NCBI GenBank assembly: GCA_031841125.1
Contig: JAJSSI010000011.1
Coordinates: forward strand, 1,426,001 to 1,490,000
Direction of reading: 5' to 3'
Length of the DNA: 64,000 nt
Source: Acanthococcus lagerstroemiae
Taxonomy: Eukaryota > Arthropoda > Insecta > Hemiptera > Eriococcidae
Part shown: piece after piece, positions 37,898-47,903 of the stretch
Position numbering within the stretch: position 1 is the first letter of the stretch
How the letters are laid out: every line of letters starts with the position of its first letter
Notes under the pieces: model-generated
The model's database searches: none
What the model was told of the DNA's origin: nothing
Seen by the model: the letters and a program-made list of their open reading frames with translations, nothing else
Position numbers and translations under genes: made by a program

Positions 37898-38254
37898 CGC
37901 AATAAGAAGAGTTTGGGCACTTCAAATATACAAAACACTACCTATCTTATTCATATAGTTAATATTTGATAGAATATCTCTTTTTTACCTGATTTTTTGG
38001 AATTTACCTCTGTAGTATTTGCTTACTCTGCTAAATATCTTCCTTTTCTTTCAGGAGCTGCCATAATATGATCTTTTCTAAATTAGAAGCAATGCAATTT
38101 ATAAACAGAATCATACTAAAAATACAATGATAATAAAAATTAACATAAGCGTAATATTCTAAAACATCCTTACTTTTATTTGAAATTATGACGGGAGTGG
38201 CTTTCAATAAAAAAAAATCCCATACCAGGGATTTTTTTTATTTGCTTTGAAAGA
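37898..38254. other. Intergenic stretch with terminator
   Basis: About 360 AT-rich bases. Apart from the -7 element of the helicase gene (37923-37930) and the clpB terminator hairpin (38212-38240), I see nothing. Confidence 0.6.
38212..38240. terminator. Terminator of clpB
   Basis: Inverted repeat AAAAATCCC / GGGATTTTT with loop ATACCA and flanking A and T runs, just beyond the clpB stop; usable on both strands. Confidence 0.75.
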
Positions 38255-40858
38255 TTAAGAAGGCTTTCGAAAGACAATGCCTTTTTCTTTAAAATAATCT
38301 ATTAATAAAACGCTTCCGTCGGAAATTTTCCCGGCCAGCATTTCTTTAGAGAGTTCATTAAGCACCTTATGTTGAATAACGCGCTTAAGAGGACGCGCGC
38401 CAAAGTAAGGATCGTAACCTTTTTCACTCAGATATTTTATAGCTTCCACGCTCACTTCCATCGTGATGTCTTTTTGCGCCAGAAGCTTTGTAAGTGATTT
38501 GAGTTGCAAATGCACGATATCAGAAATTTCCTCTTTAGTGAGCGGATTGAAAAGAACGATTTCATCTATGCGGTTGATAAATTCCGGACGTATCGTATTT
38601 TTAAGCAGCGTTAGAAGATCTTTTTTTATTACCTCTATTTTTTCATCATTTTTTTGATAGTCTACCCGCTCAAAGTACTCATGTATCATTTCAGAGCCTA
38701 TGTTAGAAGTCATAATGATGATGGAATTCTTAAAATTTACAGTTCTTCCTTTGTTATCTGTGAGCCGTCCATCATCGAGCACTTGCAAGAGTATATTGAA
38801 AGCATCGGGATGCGCTTTTTCAATTTCATCAAGCAAAATCACGCAATAGGGTCGACGTCGCACCGCCTCGGTAAGTTGTCCTCCCTCGTCGTAGCCCACA
38901 TAACCCGGAGGGGCGCCGATGAGACGACTCACCGCGTGGTGCTCTTGATACTCACTCATATCGATACGTACCATATTATTTTCATCATCGAAAAGATATT
39001 CCGCAAGGGCTTTGGCAAGTTCTGTTTTTCCCACACCGGTGGTGCCCAAAAAAAGAAAGGAACCTATGGGACGTTTTTCATCCTGAAGTCCTGCGCGCGC
39101 GCGGCGAATAGCATTGCAAACAGCTTCTATGGCTGTTTGCTGACCGATCACTCTTCGATGCAATTCGTTTTCTAAATTCAGGAGCTTTTCTCGCTCGCTC
39201 TGCAGCATACTGCTTACAGGGATACCCGTCCAGCGAGAGACGACCTCAGCTATTTCTTCACGTGTAACTTCCTCTTGAATCATCTTTTTCCCCTGATTTT
39301 TTTGCCGCAGCTGCTCTTCAAGATTATTTACTTTTTTTTCTTCTTCTTTGATTTTACCATATCTTAACTCGGCCACTTTTCCATAATCTCCGGCCCGTTC
39401 GGCTTGCTCGGCTTCTATTTTAAAATTTTCGATGGTTTCTTTAGCCTTCTGAATGCCTTCCACAAGCTCTTTTTCGTGTTGCCATTGCGCATTGAGTTCT
39501 TTGCGTTCTTCATTGAGTTGTGCTAATTCTTCCTTAAGCAAAGTCACCTGCTTTTCCTCATTTTCACGCTTGATCGCCTCTATTTGAATCTCGAGCTGCA
39601 TGATCTTACGATCGAGAATATCAAGGGCTTCAGGTTTAGAATTGATTTCCATACGAAGTTTAGAGGCAGCCTCATCCATAAGATCTATGGCTTTGTCAGG
39701 AAGGAAACGATCGCTGATATAACGTTGCGAGAGCTCTACGGCGGCTATGATCGCCTCGTCTTTGATGCGTACTTTATGATGTGTTTCATACCTTTCTCGA
39801 ATCCCCCTGAGAATAGAAATAGCTGACTCGACGTCCGGTTCATCTACATATACTTGCTGAAACCTGCGTTCTAGGGCCTTATCTTTTTCAAAATATTTCT
39901 GATATTCATTCAAAGTAGTGGCCCCTATAGCGCGCAATTCCCCACGAGCCAGAGCGGGCTTAAGAATATTGGCCGCGTCCATGGCGCCTTCCCCTGAGCC
40001 GGCGCCTACAAGAGTGTGAATCTCATCGATGAAAAGTATGATATTAACTGCCGACTGAGTAACTTCCTTAATTACAGATTTTAAGCGTTCTTCGAATTCT
40101 CCCTTATACTTCGCGCCCGCGATTAAGGCTCCCATATCTAGGGAAAAAACCTCTTTGTCTTTCAGGTTTTCAGGAACATCTCCATTGATAATGCGATGGG
40201 CCAAACCTTCAGCGATAGCGGTTTTCCCCACTCCGGGCTCTCCGATAAGAAGGGGATTGTTTTTGGTGCGACGTGAGAGGATTTGTAACACACGACGAAT
40301 CTCCTCATCGCGTCCGATCACCGGATCAAGTTTGCCTTGGCGAGCCGATTTATTAAGATTTTTAGCATATTTTTCCAAGGCATTGTAGGTGAACTCTGAA
40401 GTTTGTGATTGAACCGGACCGTTTTTTTGACGAATTTCTTCTATAATTTTTTCAAAATTTTTCTCGGTAACGCCCTGATCTTTCAAAAGTTGAGCTACGT
40501 TATCGCCGGCTTGAAAAAGTGCCCATAAAAGATGTTCTAAAGAGATAAAATCGTCTTTAGTTTTTTCCGACAAAGCCTGAGCCTGGTTAAGTGTGCGCAG
40601 GCTTTTTGAACTTAAATTCTGGCTGATATCCCCGCTTACGCGGGGAAGAGTGTTCAGCAAGCGATCAAGTTCTTGTTCGATATTTTGAGAATTTACCTGA
40701 AGCTTTTTTAATAAAAAAGGGGTTAAATTGTTATCTGTATCTAAAATTCCTTTAAAGAGATGTGCATTTTCAATCGTCTGATGGCTGCGCGCCTGGGCGA
40801 TGCCCTGAGCTTTTTGCAAGGCTTCTTGCGATTTTATCGTGAGTTTATTGAAATCCAT
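38255..40858 (-). CDS. clpB: ClpB protein disaggregase
   Basis: Hexameric AAA+ chaperone that rescues aggregated proteins with DnaK. The 867-residue protein has the Clp N-domain, first AAA module with [13 protein letters not shown] near residue 205 and [12 protein letters not shown], the long coiled-coil middle domain (rich in E, K, Q), and second AAA module with [19 protein letters not shown] and [14 protein letters not shown]. Full length, no lesions. It ends at a strong hairpin. Confidence 0.97.
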   Translation of the reverse strand: MDFNKLTIKSQEALQKAQGIAQARSHQTIENAHLFKGILDTDNNLTPFLLKKLQVNSQNIEQELDRLLNTLPRVSGDISQNLSSKSLRTLNQAQALSEKTKDDFISLEHLLWALFQAGDNVAQLLKDQGVTEKNFEKIIEEIRQKNGPVQSQTSEFTYNALEKYAKNLNKSARQGKLDPVIGRDEEIRRVLQILSRRTKNNPLLIGEPGVGKTAIAEGLAHRIINGDVPENLKDKEVFSLDMGALIAGAKYKGEFEERLKSVIKEVTQSAVNIILFIDEIHTLVGAGSGEGAMDAANILKPALARGELRAIGATTLNEYQKYFEKDKALERRFQQVYVDEPDVESAISILRGIRERYETHHKVRIKDEAIIAAVELSQRYISDRFLPDKAIDLMDEAASKLRMEINSKPEALDILDRKIMQLEIQIEAIKRENEEKQVTLLKEELAQLNEERKELNAQWQHEKELVEGIQKAKETIENFKIEAEQAERAGDYGKVAELRYGKIKEEEKKVNNLEEQLRQKNQGKKMIQEEVTREEIAEVVSRWTGIPVSSMLQSEREKLLNLENELHRRVIGQQTAIEAVCNAIRRARAGLQDEKRPIGSFLFLGTTGVGKTELAKALAEYLFDDENNMVRIDMSEYQEHHAVSRLIGAPPGYVGYDEGGQLTEAVRRRPYCVILLDEIEKAHPDAFNILLQVLDDGRLTDNKGRTVNFKNSIIIMTSNIGSEMIHEYFERVDYQKNDEKIEVIKKDLLTLLKNTIRPEFINRIDEIVLFNPLTKEEISDIVHLQLKSLTKLLAQKDITMEVSVEAIKYLSEKGYDPYFGARPLKRVIQHKVLNELSKEMLAGKISDGSVLLIDYFKEKGIVFRKPS

Positions 40859-40990
40859 AAGAATTATCTGTTTTTTAAATCAATACATTGCGATAAAAAG
40901 ATAATCAAAATTGATTCCAGAGGTGCGTTTGAAGAAAAAAATGACAAAATGTCATATTAGATGAAAAGCGCTTATAAAAATACTTTATCA

Positions 40991-42616
40991 CTAGGTTTGA
41001 ATCACTCCCATAGTAAAGCGCTCTGTAATGGGCGCATGTTGAGCCGCTTCAATACCCATGCTGATCCACAGACGTGTTTGCAGGGGATCAATGATGGCAT
41101 CGCTCCACAATCGGGCGGCGGCGTAATAAGGGGAGCTTTGCTTTTGATAGGCCTGTTGAATATCCTTCAATTGTTTTTCATCAAACATTTTGTCATCGGG
41201 AGATCTTGCTTTCGCGCGGGCGTTTTGCATTTGTGAAAGCACCTGAGTGGCTTGCGCTTCTCCCATAACAGCCACCTCAGCAGAAGGCCATGAAAAGATC
41301 AGACGCGGATCATAGGCTTTCCCGCACATAGCGTAATTTCCCGCTCCGTAGGAGTTTCCTATGACAACTGTAAACTTAGGAACTACCGAATTGGCTACGG
41401 CGTTGACCATTTTGGCGCCGTCTTTAATAATACCGCCCTGTTCAGCGCGTGAACCTACCATAAAGCCCGTGACGTCTTGTAAAAAAACAAGGGGAATTTT
41501 TTTCTGATTGCAATTGGCAATAAAGCGCGCTGCTTTATCGGCTGAATCGGAATAGATCACTCCGCCAAATTGTATTTCTCCTTTTTTGTTTTTAACCAGC
41601 TTACGTTGATTGGCTATAATACCTACAGCCCATCCCTCTATACGCGCATAAGAGCAGATGAGGGTTTTGCCGTACAAGGCCTTATATTCTTCATGTGCGC
41701 TATTATCCACCAGGCGTTCAATGATTTCACGCATATCATAAGGCTCTGTGCGACTTACAGGTAAGATACCGTAAATCTCTTCCGAAGGTTTTAGCGGAGG
41801 TAGGGGAGCTGCTCTGTCAAAGCCCGCTTTTTGTCGGGCTCCTGTTTTTCCCATAAGATTTTTAATCTTATCTAGGGCCTCTTTATCATATTTGGCCTTA
41901 TAGTCGGCTACTCCCGATATTTCGTAATGGGTAGTAGCGCCCCCAAGGCTTTCATTATCTATGATTTCTCCTATGGCGGCCTTAACCAGGTAAGAGCCCG
42001 CCAGAAAGATATTGGCCGTCTTTTCAACCATAATTAACTCATCGCTCATCACAGGCAGATAAGCGCCACCGGCGACACAGCTTCCCATAACCGCCGCGAT
42101 CTGGGTAATTCCTAGCGCGCTCATACGGGCGTTGTTGCGAAAAACGCGTCCGAAATGTTCTTTGTCAGCAAAGACATCCGCCTGCAGGGGAAGATAAACC
42201 CCGGCGCTGTCCACCAGATAGATGATGGGTAAGAGATTTTCCATGGCGATTTCCTGTGCGCGCAGATTTTTCTTTGCGGTCATAGGAAACCAAGCGCCGC
42301 CTTTCACAGTGGCGTCATTGGCTACTACCAGGCAAAGACGTCCGCTTACATAACCCATCTTTACGATAACGCCCCCTGAGGGGCAACCTCCTTGTTGATC
42401 ATACATTTCATAAGCGCATAAGGCTCCGATTTCTATAGAAGGCCTATTGTTATCGAGCAAATAGTCAATACGCGAGCGGGCGCACATCTTGCCTTTGGCT
42501 TGTTCCTTTTGAGCTTTCTCTTGTCCTCCGCCCTCATAAACTTTTTTAAGACGATCGTTGAGTTTTAAAATAAGGGATTTATAATTATTTTTTCTTTCTC
42601 TAAATAATGGATTCAT
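40991..42616 (-). CDS. Acyl-CoA carboxylase, carboxyltransferase (beta) subunit
   Basis: Carboxyltransferase subunit of the propionyl-/methylcrotonyl-CoA carboxylase type, which moves CO2 from biotin to an acyl-CoA. The 541-residue protein has the two crotonase-like halves: LVDSAGVYLPLQADVFADKE and GSCVAGGAYLPVMSDE in the first, LQDVTGFMVGSRAEQGGIIK and GNSYGAGNYAMCGKAYDPR in the second. The substrate cannot be fixed from sequence alone. Its ATG overlaps the stop of the broken DUF308 gene (ATGA), so they were one operon. The biotin-carrying alpha subunit is not in this window. Confidence 0.92.
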   Translation of the reverse strand: MNPLFRERKNNYKSLILKLNDRLKKVYEGGGQEKAQKEQAKGKMCARSRIDYLLDNNRPSIEIGALCAYEMYDQQGGCPSGGVIVKMGYVSGRLCLVVANDATVKGGAWFPMTAKKNLRAQEIAMENLLPIIYLVDSAGVYLPLQADVFADKEHFGRVFRNNARMSALGITQIAAVMGSCVAGGAYLPVMSDELIMVEKTANIFLAGSYLVKAAIGEIIDNESLGGATTHYEISGVADYKAKYDKEALDKIKNLMGKTGARQKAGFDRAAPLPPLKPSEEIYGILPVSRTEPYDMREIIERLVDNSAHEEYKALYGKTLICSYARIEGWAVGIIANQRKLVKNKKGEIQFGGVIYSDSADKAARFIANCNQKKIPLVFLQDVTGFMVGSRAEQGGIIKDGAKMVNAVANSVVPKFTVVIGNSYGAGNYAMCGKAYDPRLIFSWPSAEVAVMGEAQATQVLSQMQNARAKARSPDDKMFDEKQLKDIQQAYQKQSSPYYAAARLWSDAIIDPLQTRLWISMGIEAAQHAPITERFTMGVIQT

Positions 42617-43183
42617 TTATTAATGGGCTTAAAGCGATGTTTTATAGTTCTTAATTTTATGCCAAGGCAAATATTAAAAAATCCTATAGCAATAAAAACA
42701 AGGCCTATTAAAAACATCACGCTCATACCGGTAAACCATGGATGGTTCAAGAAAAAGACGCTGAAAAGTATAGTAGCTACTCCCCAAAAGGCCGAAGAGC
42801 TTCAGTTAGAAGTTTCCGCGTGCTTTTGATCAAAGGAAGAAAAAAGCGTGAAAACCCCAAAGACCAAAGACCTATGTAAAGTGTTAAAATAGTGGTAAGA
42901 CCCGGATTTCTTAAGAGAATAGCTCCGCAAAAAAAATATTTAAAACACCTATTGCGATAAGCGATCGCCAGTAGTAAAGGGAGGTTTTATTCATCCATCT
43001 AAAAAAAATACTTAGAACTCCTGTATAATAGACAAGTTAGACCCAGAGGTAGGTTCCCAGGGCGAGCAAGCCGCTTACAGGAGAGCTTATCACCCATAGT
43101 CCGATGAGCATGAATAAAAATCCTTGTAAAGCAATCAGCCACCAGTTTTTTATCGCATTTATTGTTTTGTTAATATTATTCAT
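42613..43183 (-). pseudogene. DUF308 (HdeD-like) membrane protein, broken
   Basis: From the ATG at 43183 the frame reads MNNINKTINAIKNWWLIALQ, FLFMLIGLWVISSPVSGLLA and LGTYLWV, meets a stop near 43035, then LVYYTGVLSIFFRWMNKTSL, WRSLIAIGVLNIFFA and, in shifted frames, NPGLTTILTLYIGLW. Hydrophobic helices of about 18 residues alternate with short loops as in the HdeD family. At least four stops or shifts. The stop codon overlaps the carboxylase start. Confidence 0.72.
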
Positions 43184-43231
43184 AAACTATTGATTATTGA
43201 TTTTTGTAATAAAAGTAAAACATTTGAAATA

Positions 43232-43239
43232 TACCTTTG
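43232..43239 (+). promoter_or_regulatory. Probable -7 element of prfB
   Basis: TACCTTTG fits TAnnTTTG and would put transcription start near 43246, just before the prfB ATG at 43255; the nearest upstream TTTG is 25 bp away, longer than ideal. It argues against the earlier in-frame start at 43237. Confidence 0.4.
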
Positions 43240-43254
43240 CAAAGGATTGAATAT

Positions 43255-44340
43255 ATGATCACACAAGAACAAATCAGAAATCTAATTGAACGTGTAAAAA
43301 ATCTTTACCATTACCTAGGTATTGAACATAAACAATTGGAGATCAGCAATGAAGAAGAAAAAACGGCCGCTCCTGGTTTTTGGAACAATACAAAGCAAGC
43401 GCAGGGGATTATGAAAAGCCTGCGTTCAAAGAAAAAGTGGGTGGAAAGCTATCAGCAGGCCAAAAGATCTTCAGAGGAGCTCGAGGTGCTTTACGAGTTT
43501 TTCAAAGAAGGAGAGGGCAGTGTCGAAGAGCTGGAAATACAGGCACAAAAAACTGAAAAAATCCTCTCGGATATCGAATTTAAGAATATGCTCTCTGAAG
43601 AAGAGGATTCATTGGGTGCTGTACTTCAGATATCCTCCGGCGCGGGAGGCACTGAAAGCTGCGACTGGGCCTCTATGCTCATGCGTATGTATTTGATGTG
43701 GGGAGAAAAGAATAATTATAAAATCAAAGAAATCCATCATGTAGCGGGCGATGTGGTAGGCATTAAATCGATAACTTTAGAATTTGATGGCGATTACGCC
43801 TTCGGCTATCTTAGAGGAGAAAACGGAATACACCGTTTGGTGCGTATATCGCCCTTTGACAGCAATGCCAAACGACACACTTCTTTCGCCTCGGTTTATG
43901 TCTATCCACTCGTAGATGATACTATTGAAATTGAAGTAAAAAACTCTGATATCCTTTGGGGAACCTTCCGCTCGAGCGGGGCAGGGGGACAAAACGTCAA
44001 TAAAGTAGAGACCGGCGTGCGTTTACGGCACCAGCCCACGGGTATTGTTATTGAAAATACCGAATCGCGCTCGCAACTTCAGAATAAGGAAAAAGCCTTG
44101 CAGCTTTTGAAATCCAGACTTTTTGAAATGGAAATGCAGGAGCGTAACGCTAAACGTGATGAGATCGAAGCACAAAAAAAGAAAATCGAATGGGGCTCCC
44201 AAATTCGCAATTACGTAATGCATCCATATAAACTAGTAAAGGATCTTCGCACAGGTCATGAAACTTCAGATGTAGATGCCGTGATGAACGGAGAACTTGA
44301 AGATTTTCTTAAAGAATTTCTTATGATTTTAAAGAAATAA
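43255..44340 (+). CDS. prfB: Peptide chain release factor 2
   Basis: Recognises UGA and UAA stop codons and triggers peptide release. From the ATG at 43255 (MITQEQIRNLIERVKNLYHY) the product is 361 residues. The peptidyl-hydrolysis loop GAGGQNVNKVETGVRL and the stop-codon recognition region VRISPFDSNAKRHTSF are intact. Unlike many prfB genes it has no in-frame UGA or shift-prone site near codon 25, so no programmed frameshift is needed. It is followed by the speA/speB scar. Confidence 0.95.
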   Translation: MITQEQIRNLIERVKNLYHYLGIEHKQLEISNEEEKTAAPGFWNNTKQAQGIMKSLRSKKKWVESYQQAKRSSEELEVLYEFFKEGEGSVEELEIQAQKTEKILSDIEFKNMLSEEEDSLGAVLQISSGAGGTESCDWASMLMRMYLMWGEKNNYKIKEIHHVAGDVVGIKSITLEFDGDYAFGYLRGENGIHRLVRISPFDSNAKRHTSFASVYVYPLVDDTIEIEVKNSDILWGTFRSSGAGGQNVNKVETGVRLRHQPTGIVIENTESRSQLQNKEKALQLLKSRLFEMEMQERNAKRDEIEAQKKKIEWGSQIRNYVMHPYKLVKDLRTGHETSDVDAVMNGELEDFLKEFLMILKK

Positions 44341-44440
44341 CGTTTAGCGTTGTAATTCAAAGTTCGGAAAAACAACCCACAAATACCTGGTATATATAAA
44401 TGAAAATTCGCTACAGGAACTAAATATAGGGGGTAGGATT

Positions 44441-44600
44441 TTCCATAAAAACTTCTCTTTCTTTCGATTATGATTACGAATATATGACCAATGAAATCGT
44501 ACATCAGATCAAAAAATTCTGTGAAGAAGAGGAGGTGGACGAGCCCCATATATATATCGAATTTGGTGCCTATATCGTAGGGGGAAAGTGGAGGGGCCCT
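44441..44600 (+). pseudogene. speA: Arginine decarboxylase (speA) fragment
   Basis: A short internal piece of the flavobacterial PLP-dependent arginine decarboxylase: LSFDYDYEYMTNEIVHQIKK, FCEEEEVDEPHIYIEFGAYI, VGGKWR. This segment normally lies near the middle of a protein of about 460 residues; everything before and after is gone except for eroded sequence between prfB and here. It ends at the junction with the speB fragment. Confidence 0.7.
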
Positions 44601-44725
44601 TTATATGGTATACTACTTTAAAATTGCTCCGCAAGGTTTTTGAGCAAAAAAAAGAGTTAGGTTTTGATGTCGTAGAGCTCACTCCCGACCTCGTGGCAAA
44701 ACTCTATTATAAATTATTGAGCTAA
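44585..44725 (+). pseudogene. speB: Agmatinase (speB) C-terminal fragment
   Basis: In a different frame immediately after the speA piece: VEGPFIWYTTLKLLRKVFEQ, KKELGFDVVELTPDLVAKLY, YKLLS, stop at 44723-44725. 'WYT..KLLRKV...GFDVVEL' is the C-terminal core of the arginase/agmatinase family. Only the last 45 residues or so remain. The pairing with speA fits the usual spermidine-pathway cluster, with the genes between them deleted. Confidence 0.7.
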
Positions 44726-44754
44726 CGCTTTGAATTATGAATAACTTTGCCTTC

Positions 44755-45456
44755 ATGAAAAAAAAGATCATCATCGCTATAGACGGACCTTCCTCTACCG
44801 GAAAAAGCACATTGGCAAAGCAACTGGCTCAAAAGCTAAACTATATTCACATAGATACGGGCGCTATGTATCGGGCGGTAAGCTTGTTTGCCATTAAAAA
44901 AGGATTTTTTAAAAAAAATGGCCTTGATACACGGCAGCTCCTTTCCTCACTTAAAGGTATTCATATTAATTTTCAGAGCGATGCTGCTTCAAGGCTTAAT
45001 AAAATTCAACTCAATGGGAAAGAGGTGGAGAAATATATCCGTACTATGGAGGTTTCTGAAAACGTCAGTTCTATAGCTAAAATTCCTGAGGTGCGCAAAA
45101 AACTTGTAGACTTTCAACAGAAATTAGGCAGAGAAAAAGGCGTTGTAATGGACGGAAGAGATATAGGGACAGTGGTATTTCCTGAGGCCGAGCTTAAAAT
45201 TTTCCTTAATGCGCCTTTGTCGGTACGCGCTGATCGTCGTTATAAAGAGCTTTTTAAAAAAAATTCTCATTTCACCTATGAGCAAGTGTTGAACAACTTG
45301 TCTTTAAGGGATGAAAATGATGTTCATAGAAAAATCGGTCCTTTAAAAAAAGCCCAGGATGCCATTGAAATTGACAATGGTTTGCTGAGTATGCAAAAAC
45401 AATTTTCTATTATACTTAATCTCGCAAAAAAGACTATCATTGATTTATCTGAATAA
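44755..45456 (+). CDS. cmk: Cytidylate kinase
   Basis: Phosphorylates CMP and dCMP to the diphosphates. I chose the ATG at 44755 (MKKKIIIAIDGPSSTGKST), giving 233 residues; an upstream in-frame ATG at 44737 would add six. It has the P-loop GPSSTGKST, HIDTGAMYRAVSLFA, DGRDIGTVVFPEAELKIFL and RADRRYKEL. Complete. It lies 15 bp upstream of fabG. Confidence 0.95.
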   Translation: MKKKIIIAIDGPSSTGKSTLAKQLAQKLNYIHIDTGAMYRAVSLFAIKKGFFKKNGLDTRQLLSSLKGIHINFQSDAASRLNKIQLNGKEVEKYIRTMEVSENVSSIAKIPEVRKKLVDFQQKLGREKGVVMDGRDIGTVVFPEAELKIFLNAPLSVRADRRYKELFKKNSHFTYEQVLNNLSLRDENDVHRKIGPLKKAQDAIEIDNGLLSMQKQFSIILNLAKKTIIDLSE

Positions 45457-45471
45457 AAATTATTATCCGTT

Positions 45472-46203
45472 ATGAAAATTTTAGAAGGAAAAACAGCGAT
45501 CATTACAGGCGGTTCACGAGGAATCGGGAAAGCCATTGTTGAGCTTTTTGCTCATCAAGGCGCTCAGGTGCGTTTCACCTATAGCCATTCTGCTGATAAG
45601 GCCCGGGAAATTGAGAAAACCTTAGGATCAAGCGTGAAGAGTTATCAGCTCGACGCTACAGATGAACAAGGCACGCATGAGCTCGTGGAGCAGATTACAA
45701 AAGACTCCGGCAGGCTTGATATCGTAGTGAACAATGCAGGGATTACCCGAGATAATCTTCTTTTGCGCATGAGCCGGAAAGACTGGGAAGAGGTGCTGCA
45801 TACCAATCTTACTTCGTTTTTCTTTCTCACGCAAGCCGCTATCAAGCCCATGTTAAGACAGAAAAGCGGATCGATTATTAATATAAGTTCTGTGGTAGGA
45901 CTTACCGGTAATGCCGGACAGGCCAATTACGCCGCCTCAAAAGCCGGAATTATTGGATTTACCAAATCCATCGCCAAAGAGCTTGGTTCGCGAAACATTC
46001 GATGCAACGCTATCGCTCCAGGTTTCATAGCTACAGAGATGACTTCTTTAGATGAAAAAGTGGTTGAAAACTGGCTGAAAGATATCCCTTTGAAAAAAGC
46101 CGGTACCTCGGAAGATATCGCTAAGGCAGCTCTTTTTCTCGCTTCGGATTTATCTTCTTATATAACCGCTGAGATGCTGAATGTTAATGGAGGAATACAC
46201 TAA
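45472..46203 (+). CDS. fabG: 3-oxoacyl-ACP reductase
   Basis: NADPH-dependent short-chain dehydrogenase that reduces beta-ketoacyl-ACP in fatty-acid synthesis. The 243-residue protein has TGGSRGIGKAI for the cofactor, NNAGITRDNLLLRM, the catalytic serine in INISSVVGLTGN and Y-x-x-x-K in QANYAASKAGIIGFTKS. Full length. It is 5 bp upstream of menD and 15 bp downstream of cmk, suggesting a cmk-fabG-menD operon. Confidence 0.94.
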   Translation: MKILEGKTAIITGGSRGIGKAIVELFAHQGAQVRFTYSHSADKAREIEKTLGSSVKSYQLDATDEQGTHELVEQITKDSGRLDIVVNNAGITRDNLLLRMSRKDWEEVLHTNLTSFFFLTQAAIKPMLRQKSGSIINISSVVGLTGNAGQANYAASKAGIIGFTKSIAKELGSRNIRCNAIAPGFIATEMTSLDEKVVENWLKDIPLKKAGTSEDIAKAALFLASDLSSYITAEMLNVNGGIH

Positions 46204-46208
46204 ATCCT

Positions 46209-47903
46209 ATGTTTTCAGCCCATCCTGTTGTACAAGGAATCGCAGAGATATTAAAAGCCAAGGATATCATACATGCGGTGCTCTCGCCCGGATCGAGAAA
46301 CGCGCCTGTTATTATTCACCTTACGGGGGATCCTACCTTTAAGACCTACAGTATAGTAGATGAGCGCTCTGCCGGTTTTTTTGCCCTGGGTATGGCTCAA
46401 CAACTGCAATGTCCTGTTGTTCTTAACTGTACTTCAGGCTCAGCGCTTGCTAATTACTATCCGAGCCTTGTGGAGGCTTATTACCAGGGCATCCCTTTGG
46501 TTATTCTCACTGTTGACCGACCAGTTATAGATCTTCGTGAAGGTCAGGCCATTCAACAAGAAAATCTCTTTGGCTGGCACGTCGTTAAATTTGTTCAGCT
46601 TACCGAAGACCATTCAAAAAAAGGTTTATGGTATAACGATTATCTGGTTAATGAAGCAATCAATGCAGCACTTTTGCTTAAAAAGCCGGTGCATATCAAT
46701 TTGCCGATTTCTGAGCCTCTTTATAATAGATTAAATAAAATTAAGCGAAATCCCAAAATCATTACGGTACCTTCTCTGCGGGCCTTTGCAGATCCTTCTT
46801 TGTTGAAACCTTATCAGGAAATTTGGAAAAATAACCCTAAAAAAATGATCCTTATTGGACAACAAAATTCTTCGCCTGATCTGGAGAAAATTCTGGAAGA
46901 TTTAAGTCAGAATGATCCTTCCCTAATCATATTAACAGAAACTCTATCGAATATTCATGGAGTTGACTTTATAGAGTGTATAGATCGCCTGATTTATCCT
47001 TTATCTAAAAAGAAAGAAATAGCTTTATACCCTGATTTATTGATCACTCTTGGAAAGAGTATCGTTTCAAAAAAGATTAAAAGTTTTCTAAGAAGTGCCG
47101 CTCCTAAGCACCACTGGCATATAGAAGAAAATACCGGCCCGACGCCCGATACCTATCATGCGCTTACTACTTACTGGAGTCTTCCTGCGGAGACTTTTTT
47201 AAAAAGCTTACCTAAGACTTACGTGAATTCAGATTTTCGTGAAAAATGGACTATTCTCAATAGAGAATGCGCACAAAAACATGAGATTTTTCTTTCCAAA
47301 ACAAGCTTTTGCGATTTAAAGGTTTTTGAGATAATTCTCCAAGCTCTACCTGAGGGGAGTTTGCTGCATCTGGGTAATGGTACAGCTATTCGCTATCAAC
47401 AACTTTTTAAAAGAAAGAAAAACGTTCTATCTTACGCCAATCGCGGCACAGCCGGAATCGATGGTTGTGTTTCCACAGCTATGGGAGCAGCGGTTGCCTG
47501 CCAAAAGCCTCTGGTATTGATCACAGGGGATCTTAGCTTTTTTTACGATAACAACGCGCTCTGGAATTCTTATACTCCTGAGGATTTTCGCATCATTCTC
47601 GTTAATAACGGAGGCGGTGATATATTTCGCTTTATTCCAGGACCTGATCAATCAGCCGCTCTGGAGGATTATTTTGTAAAAACTCACAGTTTAAACGCAA
47701 AAGAGCTCTGTGAAATGCATCACTGGAGCTATTTTTATGCCGATACAGAAATCACTTTAAGAAATGCACTAAAAAAATTCTTTAAGCCTACCGAAAACAA
47801 GCTTCGAGCAAATTTATTGGAAATAAACACAAGCAAATATAATAATGCCCATCAACTCAGGAATTATTTTTCAGCCTTTACAACCATAGCAGACGTTCCT
47901 TAA
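46209..47903 (+). CDS. menD: 2-succinyl-5-enolpyruvyl-6-hydroxy-3-cyclohexene-1-carboxylate synthase
   Basis: Thiamine-diphosphate enzyme that joins isochorismate and 2-oxoglutarate in menaquinone synthesis. The 564-residue protein shows LSPGSRNAPVIIHLTGD at the start, DERSAGFFALGMAQ with the ThDP-activating glutamate, NRGTAGIDGCVSTAMGAAVA and the ThDP-binding GDLSFFYDNNALWN...VNNGGGDIF. It is complete. The last 441 bp of the gene plus 10 bp beyond are duplicated in tandem directly downstream. Confidence 0.95.
   Translation: MFSAHPVVQGIAEILKAKDIIHAVLSPGSRNAPVIIHLTGDPTFKTYSIVDERSAGFFALGMAQQLQCPVVLNCTSGSALANYYPSLVEAYYQGIPLVILTVDRPVIDLREGQAIQQENLFGWHVVKFVQLTEDHSKKGLWYNDYLVNEAINAALLLKKPVHINLPISEPLYNRLNKIKRNPKIITVPSLRAFADPSLLKPYQEIWKNNPKKMILIGQQNSSPDLEKILEDLSQNDPSLIILTETLSNIHGVDFIECIDRLIYPLSKKKEIALYPDLLITLGKSIVSKKIKSFLRSAAPKHHWHIEENTGPTPDTYHALTTYWSLPAETFLKSLPKTYVNSDFREKWTILNRECAQKHEIFLSKTSFCDLKVFEIILQALPEGSLLHLGNGTAIRYQQLFKRKKNVLSYANRGTAGIDGCVSTAMGAAVACQKPLVLITGDLSFFYDNNALWNSYTPEDFRIILVNNGGGDIFRFIPGPDQSAALEDYFVKTHSLNAKELCEMHHWSYFYADTEITLRNALKKFFKPTENKLRANLLEINTSKYNNAHQLRNYFSAFTTIADVP

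Noticed and set aside
38654..39175. 173-codon plus-strand open frame
   Set aside because: Antisense to the conserved second AAA module of clpB; no protein features of its own.
43255..43340. Programmed +1 frameshift in prfB
   Set aside because: The frame is continuous with no UGA near codon 25, so no recoding is needed.
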